This document shows positions 43,332 to 52,888 of a stretch of DNA of 64,000 nucleotides, piece by piece. Location of the stretch: the NCBI GenBank assembly GCA_038727705.1, contig JAVYVJ010000003.1, positions 174,678-238,677 on the forward strand, in the 5' to 3' direction. The stretch comes from Zestosphaera sp. GTDB taxonomy: Archaea; Thermoproteota; Thermoprotei_A; Sulfolobales; NBVN01. The position numbers and the translations under genes were made by a program. The first letter of the stretch is position 1; each line of letters starts with the position of its first letter. Under the pieces are notes generated by a model. The model was not told the DNA's origin and did no database searches. It saw only the letters and a list, made by a program, of their open reading frames with translations.

Positions 43332-43808
43332 GTGGCTCTCGAAGTTCTTGTAACTGAGGAGAGCGTGAACGTAGAGAAATACCTGTCTAGACTCTCTGCA
43401 GAATCCGCTAGGGAGGGATGTGGCGCTTTAGTGATGTTCATGGGATATGTTAAAGGAGTGGTTAGAGGGGGGACTGTACAGAAACTGATTTACGATGCCT
43501 ACACTAGCTTTGCTTTAGCGAAAATGCGTGAGATAGGTGAGGAAACCATCAGAGATTTCGGTGTCAGGGATGTGGTGATCATACATAGGGTCGGTACTTT
43601 AAAGCCAGGAGACCCCACCATATATATATTCATTACAGCAAAGGAGCGCGACAACGCCTTCAAGGCAGCGGAGCACGTCCTCGAGAGAGTTAAACACGAA
43701 GTACCAATTTCAAAGTTGGAGGTAAGAGAGGATGGTGAGTTCTGGGTTCTGGGGGACGGGCGCAGGATACCCAGGTCATGGGTCGTAGGCAATAGCTGGC
43801 GTCATTAA
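43332..43808 (+). CDS. moaE: MoaE, molybdopterin synthase large subunit
   Basis: Large subunit of molybdopterin synthase, 158 residues. GCGALVMFMGYVKGVVRGG, HRVGTLKPGD and AFKAAEHVLERVKHEVPISKLE are the family blocks, with the active-site Lys near the end of the last block. GTG 43332. It works with MoaD upstream and is convergent with moaC (15-nt gap). Confidence 0.93.
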   Translation: MALEVLVTEESVNVEKYLSRLSAESAREGCGALVMFMGYVKGVVRGGTVQKLIYDAYTSFALAKMREIGEETIRDFGVRDVVIIHRVGTLKPGDPTIYIFITAKERDNAFKAAEHVLERVKHEVPISKLEVREDGEFWVLGDGRRIPRSWVVGNSWRH

Positions 43809-43823
43809 CGCTAACATCAGCCT

Positions 43824-44264
43824 TCATGGCCCCTTAACCTTCCTTACAATTCGAATCCCGCTTATCACAGTCTCTGGATACTGTCCTAGCTCGTCTTTCT
43901 CGTACTTCTTAACCATATCCCATATGTTAAGGAGGGCTAAGGCGACTCCAGTAAGTGCCTCCATCTCCACGCCCGTTTTAGCGGTGGTCTTTACAGTGAC
44001 GATCGCTTTGATGCCGTCGTCAAGGATTTCATACGTTACTGAAACATGCGTTATCGGTATATTGTGAGTTAGAGGGAGTAGCTCGAAGGTTTTCTTGGCT
44101 GCCTGCACTGCAGCCACTGTAGAGACTGCTAAGACGTCGCCCTTCTCCACTAATCCCTCTTTAATCATCTTCAGGGTCTCTCTCCTGAGTTTAATGAATC
44201 CTTCAGCAATTGCCTCTCTGAAGGTCTCCGGTTTAGACGTCACATCAGCCATCCGCACACCCAT
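43824..44264 (-). CDS. moaC: MoaC, cyclic pyranopterin phosphate synthase
   Basis: Converts the MoaA product to cyclic pyranopterin monophosphate. Blocks: MADVTSKPETFREAIAEG, LPLTHNIPITHV and AKTGVEMEALTGVALALLNIWDM, the last with the catalytic Lys/Glu region. 146 residues. ATG 44264 directly follows the moaA stop, so it is coupled; ATG 44252 would also suit the family N-terminus. Confidence 0.94.
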   Translation of the reverse strand: MGVRMADVTSKPETFREAIAEGFIKLRRETLKMIKEGLVEKGDVLAVSTVAAVQAAKKTFELLPLTHNIPITHVSVTYEILDDGIKAIVTVKTTAKTGVEMEALTGVALALLNIWDMVKKYEKDELGQYPETVISGIRIVRKVKGP

Positions 44265-45188
44265 TTAACCCACCCTATAGTGGAAGTACGGCTCTCTTAA
44301 TAAAGTGACTTTCCTTAGCACCTTGCTTAGCGAGTGCTCATCACGGTTCTTTATCGCTCTGCTAGCGTCGATGTATGTATCCTCCCTGAAGATACATACT
44401 TTAAACTTACCGCTAGGTGTTAGCCTAAGCCGCGTGCATCCAGCGCATAGGTGGGGATTATCATACCCTCTAATCAACGTAACCTCTGTGCCATTGTCTA
44501 AAACGTAGGTAGGCCTGTTTTGGAAGCTGCTCACGTATTTCCTGCAGGCCCTGCCTTCGACAACCTTCTCTATCTCGCTGATATCTACATGCTCTCTAGC
44601 GTAGAGAGGTGCGGGGACTCCAAGAGGCACTAACTCGATGAGATTGACTGAAACTCCTCTAGACACGGCAAAGTCGAGGAGACTATTAACCTCGCCGGCG
44701 TTAACATTCATCACTACGAAGTTCACCTTGACTTTAAGGCCGGCGTCGAGGGCCTCCTCAAAACCCTCTAACACAGGTTTTAGAGGGGCTTTAGCTATAT
44801 AGGCGAATACATCCTCCCTTAGAGAGTGGAGGCTGATGTTGACCCTACTGAGTCCAGCATCAAGCAATGCACGTACCTTATGCTTGAGAAGCGACCCGTT
44901 CGTCGATAAAGTCACTTCATCTGAAAATCTCCTCAATTCCCTAACTATATCCACCACATCATCCCTCAATAACGGTTCACCACCAGTTAGCTTGTGTTTC
45001 TTTATGGAGAATCTACTTGCAACTTTAGCTAAGAAGCCGTAATCCTCTGGAGTTAAGGATTCCTCTTCAAATTTAAGTATGCCCTCCCTGTGACAGAAAA
45101 CGCATGCTTGATTACATCTCTGAGTAACGCTTAGTCTGAACCTATCCACAACCCTTCCATACTTATCCGTCAGTCTTAAAGCACTCAT
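44265..45188 (-). CDS. moaA: MoaA, GTP 3',8-cyclase (radical SAM)
   Basis: First enzyme of molybdopterin synthesis. The N-terminal radical SAM motif is CNQACVFCHREG, followed by LTGGEPLLR; the C-terminal cluster is CAGCTRLRLTPSGKFKVC. ATG 45188 is chosen because GGTGG stands 5-9 nt upstream; the frame extends to 45212. About 307 residues, normal for archaea. With moaC, moaD and moaE this covers the core pathway; no molybdoenzyme is encoded here, so the cofactor (often tungsten form in thermophiles) is used elsewhere. Confidence 0.94.
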   Translation of the reverse strand: MSALRLTDKYGRVVDRFRLSVTQRCNQACVFCHREGILKFEEESLTPEDYGFLAKVASRFSIKKHKLTGGEPLLRDDVVDIVRELRRFSDEVTLSTNGSLLKHKVRALLDAGLSRVNISLHSLREDVFAYIAKAPLKPVLEGFEEALDAGLKVKVNFVVMNVNAGEVNSLLDFAVSRGVSVNLIELVPLGVPAPLYAREHVDISEIEKVVEGRACRKYVSSFQNRPTYVLDNGTEVTLIRGYDNPHLCAGCTRLRLTPSGKFKVCIFREDTYIDASRAIKNRDEHSLSKVLRKVTLLREPYFHYRVG

Positions 45189-45291
45189 TAACGCCACCTG
45201 CAGCCCAGGCAACGCTAACGGTCACCACAACTACCCTTGATGAGATTACTTTAGTACCATTTTAATGTTTACCACTTAAGAAAACCTAGAC

Positions 45292-45351
45292 AGTTTCATG
45301 TTAACTGGATTCGATGCTCGTTCACGGGTTTGTCGTCCACCTCATGAAACT
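45292..45351. repeat. Inverted repeat in 179-bp intergenic region
   Basis: AGTTTCATG (45292-45300) and CATGAAACT (45343-45351) are perfect 9-bp inverted repeats around a 42-nt spacer, between moaA and the membrane hydrolase gene. A hairpin or RNA could form on either strand. The spacer holds ATGCTCGTTC, also at 35546-35555. Confidence 0.35.
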
Positions 45352-45367
45352 CAGTAGGGGCTGCGAA

Positions 45368-45826
45368 CTATATTGCAAATCCGAACTTGCTGATGTACAC
45401 GTAGTAAGTAGCTACTCCAGCAATGAGGAAAGCAGTGTTGACTAAGTTGTTGCTGGATCTAAACAGTCTCAACGAGACCGGAGTTCTGATGAGCGGGTAT
45501 AGAGGCCTGAACGGTAATTTAGTCATTAAATCACCTAATATGTGCGTCGTGAAGGCCGTCAGGAACACAACAAACGTAAATTCGAAGCTGTAGTGGTTCA
45601 GAGAACTTGCTATGTAACCAGCAAGCAGGGAGATCGTAATACCGAAGAAGACGTTGTGTGTTACTTTCCTGTGGGGTAATTCAAACCTTAGGTCGATGTC
45701 CGGTATTGACGAGAGCACTGAGGATAGTAGTATGAGCCTGTTAGCCTCAACCCCAGAGAGGCTTAACATGTAGAGCAACGCCGACGTGATAAGCATGTTG
45801 AAGCCCAAGTGACCCCTCCAATCCAT
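45368..45826 (-). CDS. YdjM-like membrane-bound metal-dependent hydrolase
   Basis: A 152-residue membrane protein of the PF04307 (YdjM/LexA-regulated) family with four helices. Potential metal ligands are HLGFN at the N-terminus, SSIPDIDLRF, HRKVTHNVFF and THILGD. The family is annotated as hydrolase from these motifs; the reaction is unknown. ATG 45826. Transcribed alone on the minus strand. Confidence 0.82.
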   Translation of the reverse strand: MDWRGHLGFNMLITSALLYMLSLSGVEANRLILLSSVLSSIPDIDLRFELPHRKVTHNVFFGITISLLAGYIASSLNHYSFEFTFVVFLTAFTTHILGDLMTKLPFRPLYPLIRTPVSLRLFRSSNNLVNTAFLIAGVATYYVYISKFGFAI

Positions 45827-45931
45827 CTACTCATACCCCCTAAACTCCCTGCCGACTTCTAAGTTAAGCATGACGCAAATTAATGCAGGAAGCGCTAAAC
45901 GCAAACTTCTGCCCCTTAACTCACAGCTTTA

Positions 45932-46831
45932 TTAGAAGATAAAGTCTGATAGTTCCTTGATTAACTCCCCCGCAACTTTCTTGAAGTCCTCACCCACACT
46001 ACTTAGAGGAGGTCTGAGTACGGGCTTCACTGGTGTCCCGGCAAGGGTGAGAGCCGCTTTAACAGCCGCTACGGTTGTTGGGCTGATCTCTAGTAATCTA
46101 GTGAGTTTGTGGAGCTTCATGTAGAGACTGTAGGCCTTAACCAGATCACCTGAAATCCACGCACGGTATATCCCGCTATGAAGCTTAGGAGTCAGGTTCG
46201 AAAGCGAGCCAACACTACCGTCTCCTCCGAGCATGAGGTTGAACAGCATGAGGTAGTCAAGGCCTGAGAATACGGAGAAGTCCTTTCTAACCCCTTTCAC
46301 CTCGTTTATAAGACGCTTTAGATACGCGACACTGTCATACGTTACTTTAATACCCGCCATGTTGCTGTGTTCAAGAGCCAACTCAACTACGGTTTCAACA
46401 GGTAACGTTATGCCTGTCAGTGCTGGGTAATGGTAGATAACTATAGGAATGTCTATGGCCGTCGCCACTCTACTGTAGTGGGCCTTAAGCTCCTTAGGGG
46501 AGAGCTTAAAGAAGTAAGGAGTTATCGCTATCCCTCCGTCAGCGCCCACGTCCTTAACGAACCTGCCTAGCTCGATCACCTCCAAAGTACTGATACCTCC
46601 TATGCCTGGTAAGACTTTAGTTCTCCCGCTAACCAGCTCCATAACCTTCTGAATCAGCTTCTTCCTCTCATCGGGGGAGAGGCTTGTTGACTCCCCAGTC
46701 GACGAGTTAGGGAATATGAAATCGACCCCTCCTCTAATCAGGTGGTTGACGAGCCATTCGAGAGCATCGAGATCTATTTCGAAATCCTCTCTGAAGGGAG
46801 TTATCATTGGTACGACAACTCCTCTGAGCAT
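45932..46831 (-). CDS. DapA/N-acetylneuraminate lyase-family aldolase
   Basis: Class I aldolase TIM barrel of about 299 residues. FPNSSTGESTSLSPDERKKL is the substrate carboxylate loop, IYHYPALTG holds the catalytic Tyr, and AGIKVTYDS holds the Schiff-base Lys. No lysine-pathway genes are near, and archaeal members include 2-keto-3-deoxy(gal)actonate aldolases, so a sugar-acid aldolase is as likely as dihydrodipicolinate synthase. ATG 46831 is preferred to GTG 46840. Confidence 0.85.
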   Translation of the reverse strand: MLRGVVVPMITPFREDFEIDLDALEWLVNHLIRGGVDFIFPNSSTGESTSLSPDERKKLIQKVMELVSGRTKVLPGIGGISTLEVIELGRFVKDVGADGGIAITPYFFKLSPKELKAHYSRVATAIDIPIVIYHYPALTGITLPVETVVELALEHSNMAGIKVTYDSVAYLKRLINEVKGVRKDFSVFSGLDYLMLFNLMLGGDGSVGSLSNLTPKLHSGIYRAWISGDLVKAYSLYMKLHKLTRLLEISPTTVAAVKAALTLAGTPVKPVLRPPLSSVGEDFKKVAGELIKELSDFIF

Positions 46832-46913
46832 CAAACACACTCTCTAACTATCAGTATGAGCGTAGATATATAAAGTAGTTCGTGACTAAAGGGGCCTAGA
46901 CTTAAGTACCCCA

Positions 46914-47717
46914 TCAAACCCTCTGCCAGTCGACCCGAGTCGACAGTACCTCCTCCAGAGCGTGGAGATCCTTAAGGACACTTGCATCAGAGTTTAAATC
47001 TATCTTAAGCGGCGTCACAGTCACACAGCCTTCCTCAAACCTGCTTACATCGCTTCCGGGTTCAGCGACGCTTCTTATCCCTGCAAGCCAGTAGTACTCT
47101 CTTCCCCTGGGGTCAACGCTCTTCCTATATGAGGCTTCCCATCTGACCTTAGTAGCCTTAACGACGTCAACGCATCCCTTAAACCTGACTGGTATGTTAA
47201 CGGAGAGTATGTCAACCCCCTGGGGCAGTCCTTTATTAAGGACGTACTCCGTAACTCCCCTGACTACATGGTTACTCAACTTCCTAAACTCCTCGCCCTC
47301 GAAATCCTCGAAGCTCTCTACATCAGATGAAAACGCTATGGCCGGAATCTTCATTAGAGCGGCCTCAATAGCTATCGCTACGGTGCCGCTGTAGAATATG
47401 TGTTGAAGCGATAGATTGTCGCCAACGTTAATCCCTGAAAGGACTAAATCCGGCTTGAATCCGAGAACTTCGATCACGAGATGTACGGAGTCAATCGGAG
47501 TTCCGTCCGTGACGTACACATGCCAGCCAAACCATTTCTTTCTAGCCAAACGGAGGGGTCTGTTGAAGGTTATTTCCCTGCCGGTGGCTGATCGAGGGAC
47601 TTCAGTAGAAGCTATCACGACCTCGCCTAACTCCCTCACAGATTCCGCCAGCAGATAGAGCCCTGGGCTTAAATACCCATCATCGTTCGAAACCAGAAAC
47701 CTCAAACAAGCCCCCAC
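46914..47717 (-). CDS. surE: SurE, 5'/3'-nucleotidase
   Basis: Metal-dependent nucleotidase with FLVSNDDGYLSPGL (metal-binding Asp pair), EVPRSATGREITF and LVLSGINVGDNLS, then FYSGTVAIAIEAA. Length 267. It removes phosphate from nucleoside monophosphates. GTG 47717 is the longest start; TTG 47705 has a GGGGG site 6 nt upstream and would begin MRFLVSNDDG, the usual family N-terminus, so it may be the true one. Confidence 0.92.
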   Translation of the reverse strand: MGACLRFLVSNDDGYLSPGLYLLAESVRELGEVVIASTEVPRSATGREITFNRPLRLARKKWFGWHVYVTDGTPIDSVHLVIEVLGFKPDLVLSGINVGDNLSLQHIFYSGTVAIAIEAALMKIPAIAFSSDVESFEDFEGEEFRKLSNHVVRGVTEYVLNKGLPQGVDILSVNIPVRFKGCVDVVKATKVRWEASYRKSVDPRGREYYWLAGIRSVAEPGSDVSRFEEGCVTVTPLKIDLNSDASVLKDLHALEEVLSTRVDWQRV

Positions 47718-47848
47718 TAAATAAGGGCTCAGGTCTTTAAATTATAAGGTACTGCTTTAGATGCAACGATAGTGAAACGGTTTTACGTGTGCATTTCACC
47801 GTATTGCTAATATTAAATACTGTAGAGACTCAGAGTGAGGTGAAGTAA

Positions 47849-49258
47849 GTGAACGAGTTTAAGGTAAAGTTGGCCGGACTTGCCTTGCTGGTAGCTATGG
47901 TAATATCCATGATCCCAACGCTGACCGTAGTGGCTGCAACAGGGGTTGCGGCTAGGACTATTCCTACTGCTACCGTTCAAGAAAGCGTAGCGAGAGGTCC
48001 TGAACACGCGGTGGAAGTTTTAGTGTCCAGGGTCGAGTTACTTATAGGGAGGATTAATGAATTCAGTCAGAGATATAACATATCGCTAGATGAGAACATG
48101 ACCTCATTACTCATAGAGGCTGAAAACCTCCTCAATGAAGCTAAGGAGCTTAAGGAGATTAACGTCAGTGAGGCGCTCAGGACAGTTCTGCGGGCAACAA
48201 GACTTGTGACCCCTGTCTACGTATACGTGATTCAGAACCTTCCCCCAACCGTTAAAGACGACTTCGCTGTTAGAAGGACTGAGGCTCAATTCCAGGTCAG
48301 GGAGAGGAGTCTAATCTCTTTAAACAGGACAGTGAGTTGGCTGGTTGAGAGAGGCGTTAACGTCCCTGAATGGGTTCGCAACAATATAACTAAAGGGTTT
48401 AACCTGATAAATGAGGGCAGATTAGCTCTCCAGGAAGGTAATATTACCAGAGTGAAGGAGATACTGAAGGAGGTCGACGAGATAGTTAAGACCGTGATGC
48501 AGTCGCTTAAGGTGGATTTAAGGGTTAAGTGGGTTAACGTTGTGTGCAGTGAGAAAGTGCTGACATCCCTCGTTGCTCAAGTCAATGCGTTAATACATAT
48601 AGTGAATGACTCTGCTGAATCTCTCGAGGCAGGCGACTTAGAATCTGCTGTAAGGCATCTCAACGCAGCATCCGAGAAAGCGGAGAGAGTGCTCAACCTA
48701 ATTGGCAGTCTGAAACCCTATGTAGGCAATGGAGACAAGTACGCTGAGATACTGGAGCTCAGTGAGGATATAGTCGTCACACTTAAAGAGGCTGTTGAAA
48801 ACGCTACGGTAGCCCTGGACGGCGATGAACCTGATATCGGGACAGCGCTCACGGTACTCTCGAATGCTCTAGAGAAAGTACAGCCATCCTTCGATCAGCT
48901 GAAAGCCTTGGCAAAGTGGAGATTTGGAGAACTGGAGGAAGTGAAGGAGTTAATCGTAAGAGTTAGGGAGAGAGTGAGGGAGAAAGTAGGAAAGTTGATC
49001 AAGTTACACGTAGAGGTCGCTAACAAGTTAAACGGTAAAGTGAATCAACTGATCAATTCCTTTGCCTCTCTAGTGAGGTTACGTGCGTCCAATAAGATAT
49101 CGTGTAGTACATATTTAACGCTGCTGAACGCTATGAGGCAGTTTATCGAGGAATTGAGGGGTGAGCTACCGCAGTCAGGGGCTTATGAGCCGCATAGAGT
49201 TCGGTTAAACGATCTATATAACCAGATAGCTAAGGAGTTAAATAGCGTGAAGTGTTAG
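47849..49258 (+). CDS. Secreted alpha-helical protein, unknown
   Basis: A 469-residue protein with a signal sequence (LAGLALLVAMVISMIPTLTVVAA) and then almost entirely helical, Glu/Lys/Val/Leu-rich sequence with heptad patterning and several Asn-x-Ser/Thr sites (for example NITKG, NATVA), suggesting glycosylation outside the cell. Two cysteines occur late (SCSTY, terminal KC). No catalytic motif. It may be a surface or stalk protein; no family recognised. GTG 47849 follows GAGGTGAA. It ends convergently with the MBL gene (4-bp overlap), and a T-run follows at 49265. Confidence 0.82.
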   Translation: MNEFKVKLAGLALLVAMVISMIPTLTVVAATGVAARTIPTATVQESVARGPEHAVEVLVSRVELLIGRINEFSQRYNISLDENMTSLLIEAENLLNEAKELKEINVSEALRTVLRATRLVTPVYVYVIQNLPPTVKDDFAVRRTEAQFQVRERSLISLNRTVSWLVERGVNVPEWVRNNITKGFNLINEGRLALQEGNITRVKEILKEVDEIVKTVMQSLKVDLRVKWVNVVCSEKVLTSLVAQVNALIHIVNDSAESLEAGDLESAVRHLNAASEKAERVLNLIGSLKPYVGNGDKYAEILELSEDIVVTLKEAVENATVALDGDEPDIGTALTVLSNALEKVQPSFDQLKALAKWRFGELEEVKELIVRVRERVREKVGKLIKLHVEVANKLNGKVNQLINSFASLVRLRASNKISCSTYLTLLNAMRQFIEELRGELPQSGAYEPHRVRLNDLYNQIAKELNSVKC

Positions 49259-50169
49259 CATCCGTTTTTTGTTTCAATTAAACTAATCAATACAGGTTTA
49301 TTCTCAATAATCCTCATTTCGACGAGACCGTCATTAAGTAACCACGAAACGTACGACATTATAGCGGATCTGTTTAGGAGATAGTTTATAGGGGTCTGTA
49401 GAGTCAGCGAGAGATCTCTCAGTACGTACTTGACTAGATCCTCTAGGGCTACATTGCTTTTGAGGTTCCTTAGAACTGACTCTCGCACACTCATTACTGT
49501 GTCGGCATTCGTACGGATCAACTCGATAGCTTGGTCGACAGTTAGTATGCTTCCGTGCGAGGGAACTACCGTCCTGTAATTCTTCAGGATCTCCTCAACG
49601 AGTTTCTTTAGGGTCTTATAAGCATCCTGGACATTAAGATGGTAGGGGATCTTGTACTTAGCTAGGATCTCTGTTGGGAAGAATGAGTCAGCGGAGAAGA
49701 AAACATCTTCAACACCGAAACCCACCATGCCTAAGCTGTGGCCGGGAAGTTCCTCCACTTTAAGGGTGCTGACCTCCTTAACTAGGATGCTTAACTCCCT
49801 AACCGGGACTCCAGCAGCCTCGACTAGGTGCGTTCTAACAACTTCGGGTGGATACGCTCCGTAGAGATATAATACTTCTAAAGCAGGCATCTCTATGAAC
49901 GGTCTCTCAAGGTTCGGTGCGTAGACTTCTGCATTAGTTCTCTCAAACACTATCCTGTTACCTCCTATGTGATCTGCGTGGGAGTGCGTGTTAACCACAG
50001 CTCCAACGCGCAGATTCGTCTCCTTAAGAACGTTTAGTACTTTCCTGCCAGAGTCCCGGTCTATCCCAGTATCAATCACTATACACTCACCATGGTCTAA
50101 TACAACTACGCCGACGTTAGTGCGTCCTATGAGGACGTAGACGTTGTCAGCTACCTTAGTCAACCCCAT
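49255..50169 (-). CDS. Metallo-beta-lactamase-fold hydrolase
   Basis: Dinuclear zinc hydrolase of 304 residues. NTHSHADHIGG is the HxHxDH metal motif, with ELPGHSLGMVG, FFSADSFFP and VVPSHG as later ligand strands. A ~80-residue helical C-terminal domain (LNDGLVEMRI) follows and looks like a winged helix, as in MBL proteins that bind thioesters. Substrate unknown. Start near GTGATAATG with ATG 50169, just downstream of a long hairpin (50190-50244). Confidence 0.9.
   Translation of the reverse strand: MGLTKVADNVYVLIGRTNVGVVVLDHGECIVIDTGIDRDSGRKVLNVLKETNLRVGAVVNTHSHADHIGGNRIVFERTNAEVYAPNLERPFIEMPALEVLYLYGAYPPEVVRTHLVEAAGVPVRELSILVKEVSTLKVEELPGHSLGMVGFGVEDVFFSADSFFPTEILAKYKIPYHLNVQDAYKTLKKLVEEILKNYRTVVPSHGSILTVDQAIELIRTNADTVMSVRESVLRNLKSNVALEDLVKYVLRDLSLTLQTPINYLLNRSAIMSYVSWLLNDGLVEMRIIENKPVLISLIETKNGC
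49265..49274 (+). terminator. Oligo-T terminator after secreted protein gene
   Basis: TTTTTTGTTT begins 7 nt after the stop codon at 49258, within the end of the convergent gene. Archaeal terminators are T-runs of this kind. Confidence 0.45.
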
Positions 50170-50189
50170 TCATTATCACCTTAACTAAT

Positions 50190-50244
50190 CCGGGGAAGCC
50201 GTGCGCTGTACTCCAGTCCTCCAACCCACCTGAGGCTTCTCCGG
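50190..50244 (-). ncRNA. Candidate structured RNA/5' leader hairpin
   Basis: CCGGGGAAGCC (50190-50200) pairs with GGCTTCTCCGG (50234-50244), an 11-bp stem with one G-U pair on a 33-nt loop. It lies 21 nt upstream of the MBL-fold gene in the gap between divergent genes. It may be a leader element or a separate small RNA, or the 5'-side of a divergent regulatory region; function unknown. Confidence 0.3.
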
Positions 50245-50344
50245 TATACACTACTCGGAGCTGAAACATATAAATCTTCGCACTGATTGTGCTGAAGGCC
50301 TTCAGTTTTAAGGTGCATCATAGTTTTAGTAGTAGGAGGTTAAC

Positions 50345-51097
50345 TTGATCGATAGAGTGGAGACCGGTGTTCCCGGTTTAGACGGGCTACTCTTTGGCGG
50401 GATCCCAAAGAGGAACATTGTTTTGATATCAGGTGGTCCAGGAACTGGAAAGACCATCTTTAGCCATCAGTTCCTCTATCACGGTCTGACTTGCGGGGAG
50501 CCTGGTGTGTTGATCGCGTTGGAGGAGCATCCTGCTCAAGTCAGGAGAGAGATGAATGAGTTCGGTTGGGACGTAAGGAAGTACGAGGATTCTGGACTCT
50601 TCGCAATAGTGGACGCTTTCACGGGAGGCGTCGGGGAGTCAGCTAAAAGGGAGAGGTACGTAGTTAAGAGTATTGACGACATAGGGGAATTCGTCGAAGT
50701 CGTCAGACAGGCTCTGAGGGAAATCAAGGCTCAGAGGGCAGCCGTAGATTCTGTGTCAACTCTCTACCTGACTAAACCGTCTATAGCCAGGGGTGTACTG
50801 ATGCAGTTGAAGAAAGTTCTTTCAGGACTTGGGGTTACGTCCTTCCTAGTGTCACAGGTAAGCGTTACTGACAGGGGTTTCGGAGGCCCAGGAGTGGAGC
50901 ACGTTGCTGATGGCATAATAAGATTGGATCTAGACGAGATGGACGGTGAGCTGGTCAGATCCATAGTGATATGGAAGATGAGGGGAACCAGACATGATAT
51001 GAGGAGGCACCTCTTCGAGATAACTGATAGAGGTGTGGTGGTGTACTTGGATAGGGTTGTCAGGTGGCGTGGGGTAACTTCAGCATGTCCAAGCTGA
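50345..51097 (+). CDS. KaiC-like RecA-superfamily ATPase
   Basis: A 250-residue single-domain KaiC/RadA-like ATPase. [20 protein letters not shown], Walker [12 protein letters not shown], catalytic Glu in LIALEEHP, Walker [12 protein letters not shown], and LVSQVS plus [10 protein letters not shown]. Such archaeal proteins act in signalling or regulation (for example with motility or gas-vesicle genes); no partner is evident. TTG 50345 follows TAGGAGGTTAAC, a very strong ribosome-binding site. Confidence 0.92.
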   Translation: MIDRVETGVPGLDGLLFGGIPKRNIVLISGGPGTGKTIFSHQFLYHGLTCGEPGVLIALEEHPAQVRREMNEFGWDVRKYEDSGLFAIVDAFTGGVGESAKRERYVVKSIDDIGEFVEVVRQALREIKAQRAAVDSVSTLYLTKPSIARGVLMQLKKVLSGLGVTSFLVSQVSVTDRGFGGPGVEHVADGIIRLDLDEMDGELVRSIVIWKMRGTRHDMRRHLFEITDRGVVVYLDRVVRWRGVTSACPS

Positions 51098-51166
51098 CTA
51101 TAACGCCAAGCTGTGTCGACTTATAATGGGTCGTTGCTAAAGCCCAGAGAAAGGCATGCTTGAGAG

Positions 51167-52888
51167 CTAGAGTGTTAGTGCGGTGTACAGCAACGGTAGG
51201 AGTAGGTTAAACAATAATGCGAGGACTATTAGTCCTCTTTCAGTGGTCCCGGCGAGCACGTTCAGACTCTCCATGAGTGTGAAGACCCTGTTCCCCACAA
51301 TCTTGATACTCTCAGACCTGAAGTTTACAACTCTGTATGTAGCTGGTACCTCACTGATTGACGCTTTCCTGACGGAATCAACTATTGCTTCAACTAGACC
51401 GTGACATTCTTTAACCACTTCATATGGTGATTCGCTCATGGATGCAGCGCACGAGTGATCATCTGGTGTGATTACCTCGAAGTCGTTTAAATAGGTCAAA
51501 CTACCTAATATCTTGTCCAGTCTAGTCCTGAACTCTTTATCCACATTGTTTCCGTATATGTAGATAAGTCCGTATCTCCTTCCCCCCACGTTTATGGTGA
51601 GCGTCTTGACTCGAGTGTCACATAGCTCTACACATGTAGTTGATGCTCTGCTCTCTCCGTAACCAACGTGAAAGTCGCTGAGTCCACCACATTCATATGA
51701 ATTGAGAACTTTATCCAACAGTGGCTTTAAGATACCTGGGTCTAGTACTTTGTTCCCTTTGCAGGAGTGGGCATCTACGACCATGGTTGTAGTCGGTGAT
51801 CTGTCATCAGTGTTCAATAAATCCCATACCTGATATGGTATGTCGTCATTTCCATGCGTCTTGTTAACGACTATTGTCGCTAGAAAGTCCTTACTGCTGA
51901 GTGTAAATGCTTCCCAGCCGTCACTTAATTTCACTCTATAGGGTGGACACAGAAACTTCCCTCCCTCATCATTGATGGAGTTTCTTATATTTTCAGCTAC
52001 GTCATGAGCGACCCTTACAGCATCTTTACTACTTGCCAGGTTATGTTCATGTGAGCCTGGAGTGTGGAAGGTGAGCACCTTGAATTCAGGTTCTAACTCC
52101 CTGTCTAGATAATGTATGAAACTGGAGGAGCCTACCTCATCGAAAGGTCCGAAGTGAATTCTTGGGAACACCATGACTACGTGGGGCTCTTTAACGCGTT
52201 TAAACACTATGCTTTTGATCTCAACGCTTTCTGCAGTTCCAATGCCATCGAACAGTAGTTCAAGACTTCCTGAGTCTCCTGTAAACCACGTGTTTAGAAA
52301 AGCTCTTAAAGCTACTATGGGTGATATCCCGCTTAACCTTCTGCCCCTGCTGTCTATATAATATATGAAGAGAATGCCTAAAGATATTGAAGCAAGCTCT
52401 ATAAGGGTTGCACTAATCAGGTGCGTGTAGTTGAGTTGCTGATTAAGCAAGAATGTGTTAACTAAGGTGAACGTAAGTATGGGCGTTAGTGTTGACACGG
52501 CTATAGCCTGGTACATGGATGTAAACACCGATAATATTATCATTACAAAGCCGGATGCTACGACCGGGCCTAAACCTCTTAACCCGATGAGCCTGTAGAA
52601 AAGAAGTTCAGCCACTAGCGACGTGGCGAAAGTGACTAGCGAGAGACCGAGAACCCTTTTCGTGTTGAAGAGTCTAGTGAACATTAAGGGTAAGTAGATT
52701 AGAGTTAACACCGAACCCAGGACGAAGTAAGTGGCTATCGACCTGAAGACATTGTCTAACGTGTATTCTGCAGTGTTTAGAAGACCTGTCGCTACTATCA
52801 GCCCGATGTATATCAGTAGCAGAAACCTTCTCCGTGGCAATATGTTGAGACGTCCGTAATACTTTCTAGTTATCCACTCTATACTCAT
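51167..52888 (-). CDS. DUF2070 archaeal membrane protein
   Basis: A 573-residue membrane protein: six or seven N-terminal helices (residues ~20-190), a long extracytoplasmic/soluble domain with RIHFGPFDEVGSSS, TPGSHEHNLA and VDAHSCKG, and a C-terminal anchor helix pair. This is the layout of the archaeal DUF2070 family, which is widely conserved but uncharacterised. The conserved His/Asp/Cys suggest a metal-dependent activity. ATG 52888. Transcribed alone. Confidence 0.88.
   Translation of the reverse strand: MSIEWITRKYYGRLNILPRRRFLLLIYIGLIVATGLLNTAEYTLDNVFRSIATYFVLGSVLTLIYLPLMFTRLFNTKRVLGLSLVTFATSLVAELLFYRLIGLRGLGPVVASGFVMIILSVFTSMYQAIAVSTLTPILTFTLVNTFLLNQQLNYTHLISATLIELASISLGILFIYYIDSRGRRLSGISPIVALRAFLNTWFTGDSGSLELLFDGIGTAESVEIKSIVFKRVKEPHVVMVFPRIHFGPFDEVGSSSFIHYLDRELEPEFKVLTFHTPGSHEHNLASSKDAVRVAHDVAENIRNSINDEGGKFLCPPYRVKLSDGWEAFTLSSKDFLATIVVNKTHGNDDIPYQVWDLLNTDDRSPTTTMVVDAHSCKGNKVLDPGILKPLLDKVLNSYECGGLSDFHVGYGESRASTTCVELCDTRVKTLTINVGGRRYGLIYIYGNNVDKEFRTRLDKILGSLTYLNDFEVITPDDHSCAASMSESPYEVVKECHGLVEAIVDSVRKASISEVPATYRVVNFRSESIKIVGNRVFTLMESLNVLAGTTERGLIVLALLFNLLLPLLYTALTL

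Noticed and set aside
50190..50244. tRNA gene or fragment at the hairpin
   Set aside because: The stem is longer than an acceptor stem, and no D, anticodon or T arms can be drawn.
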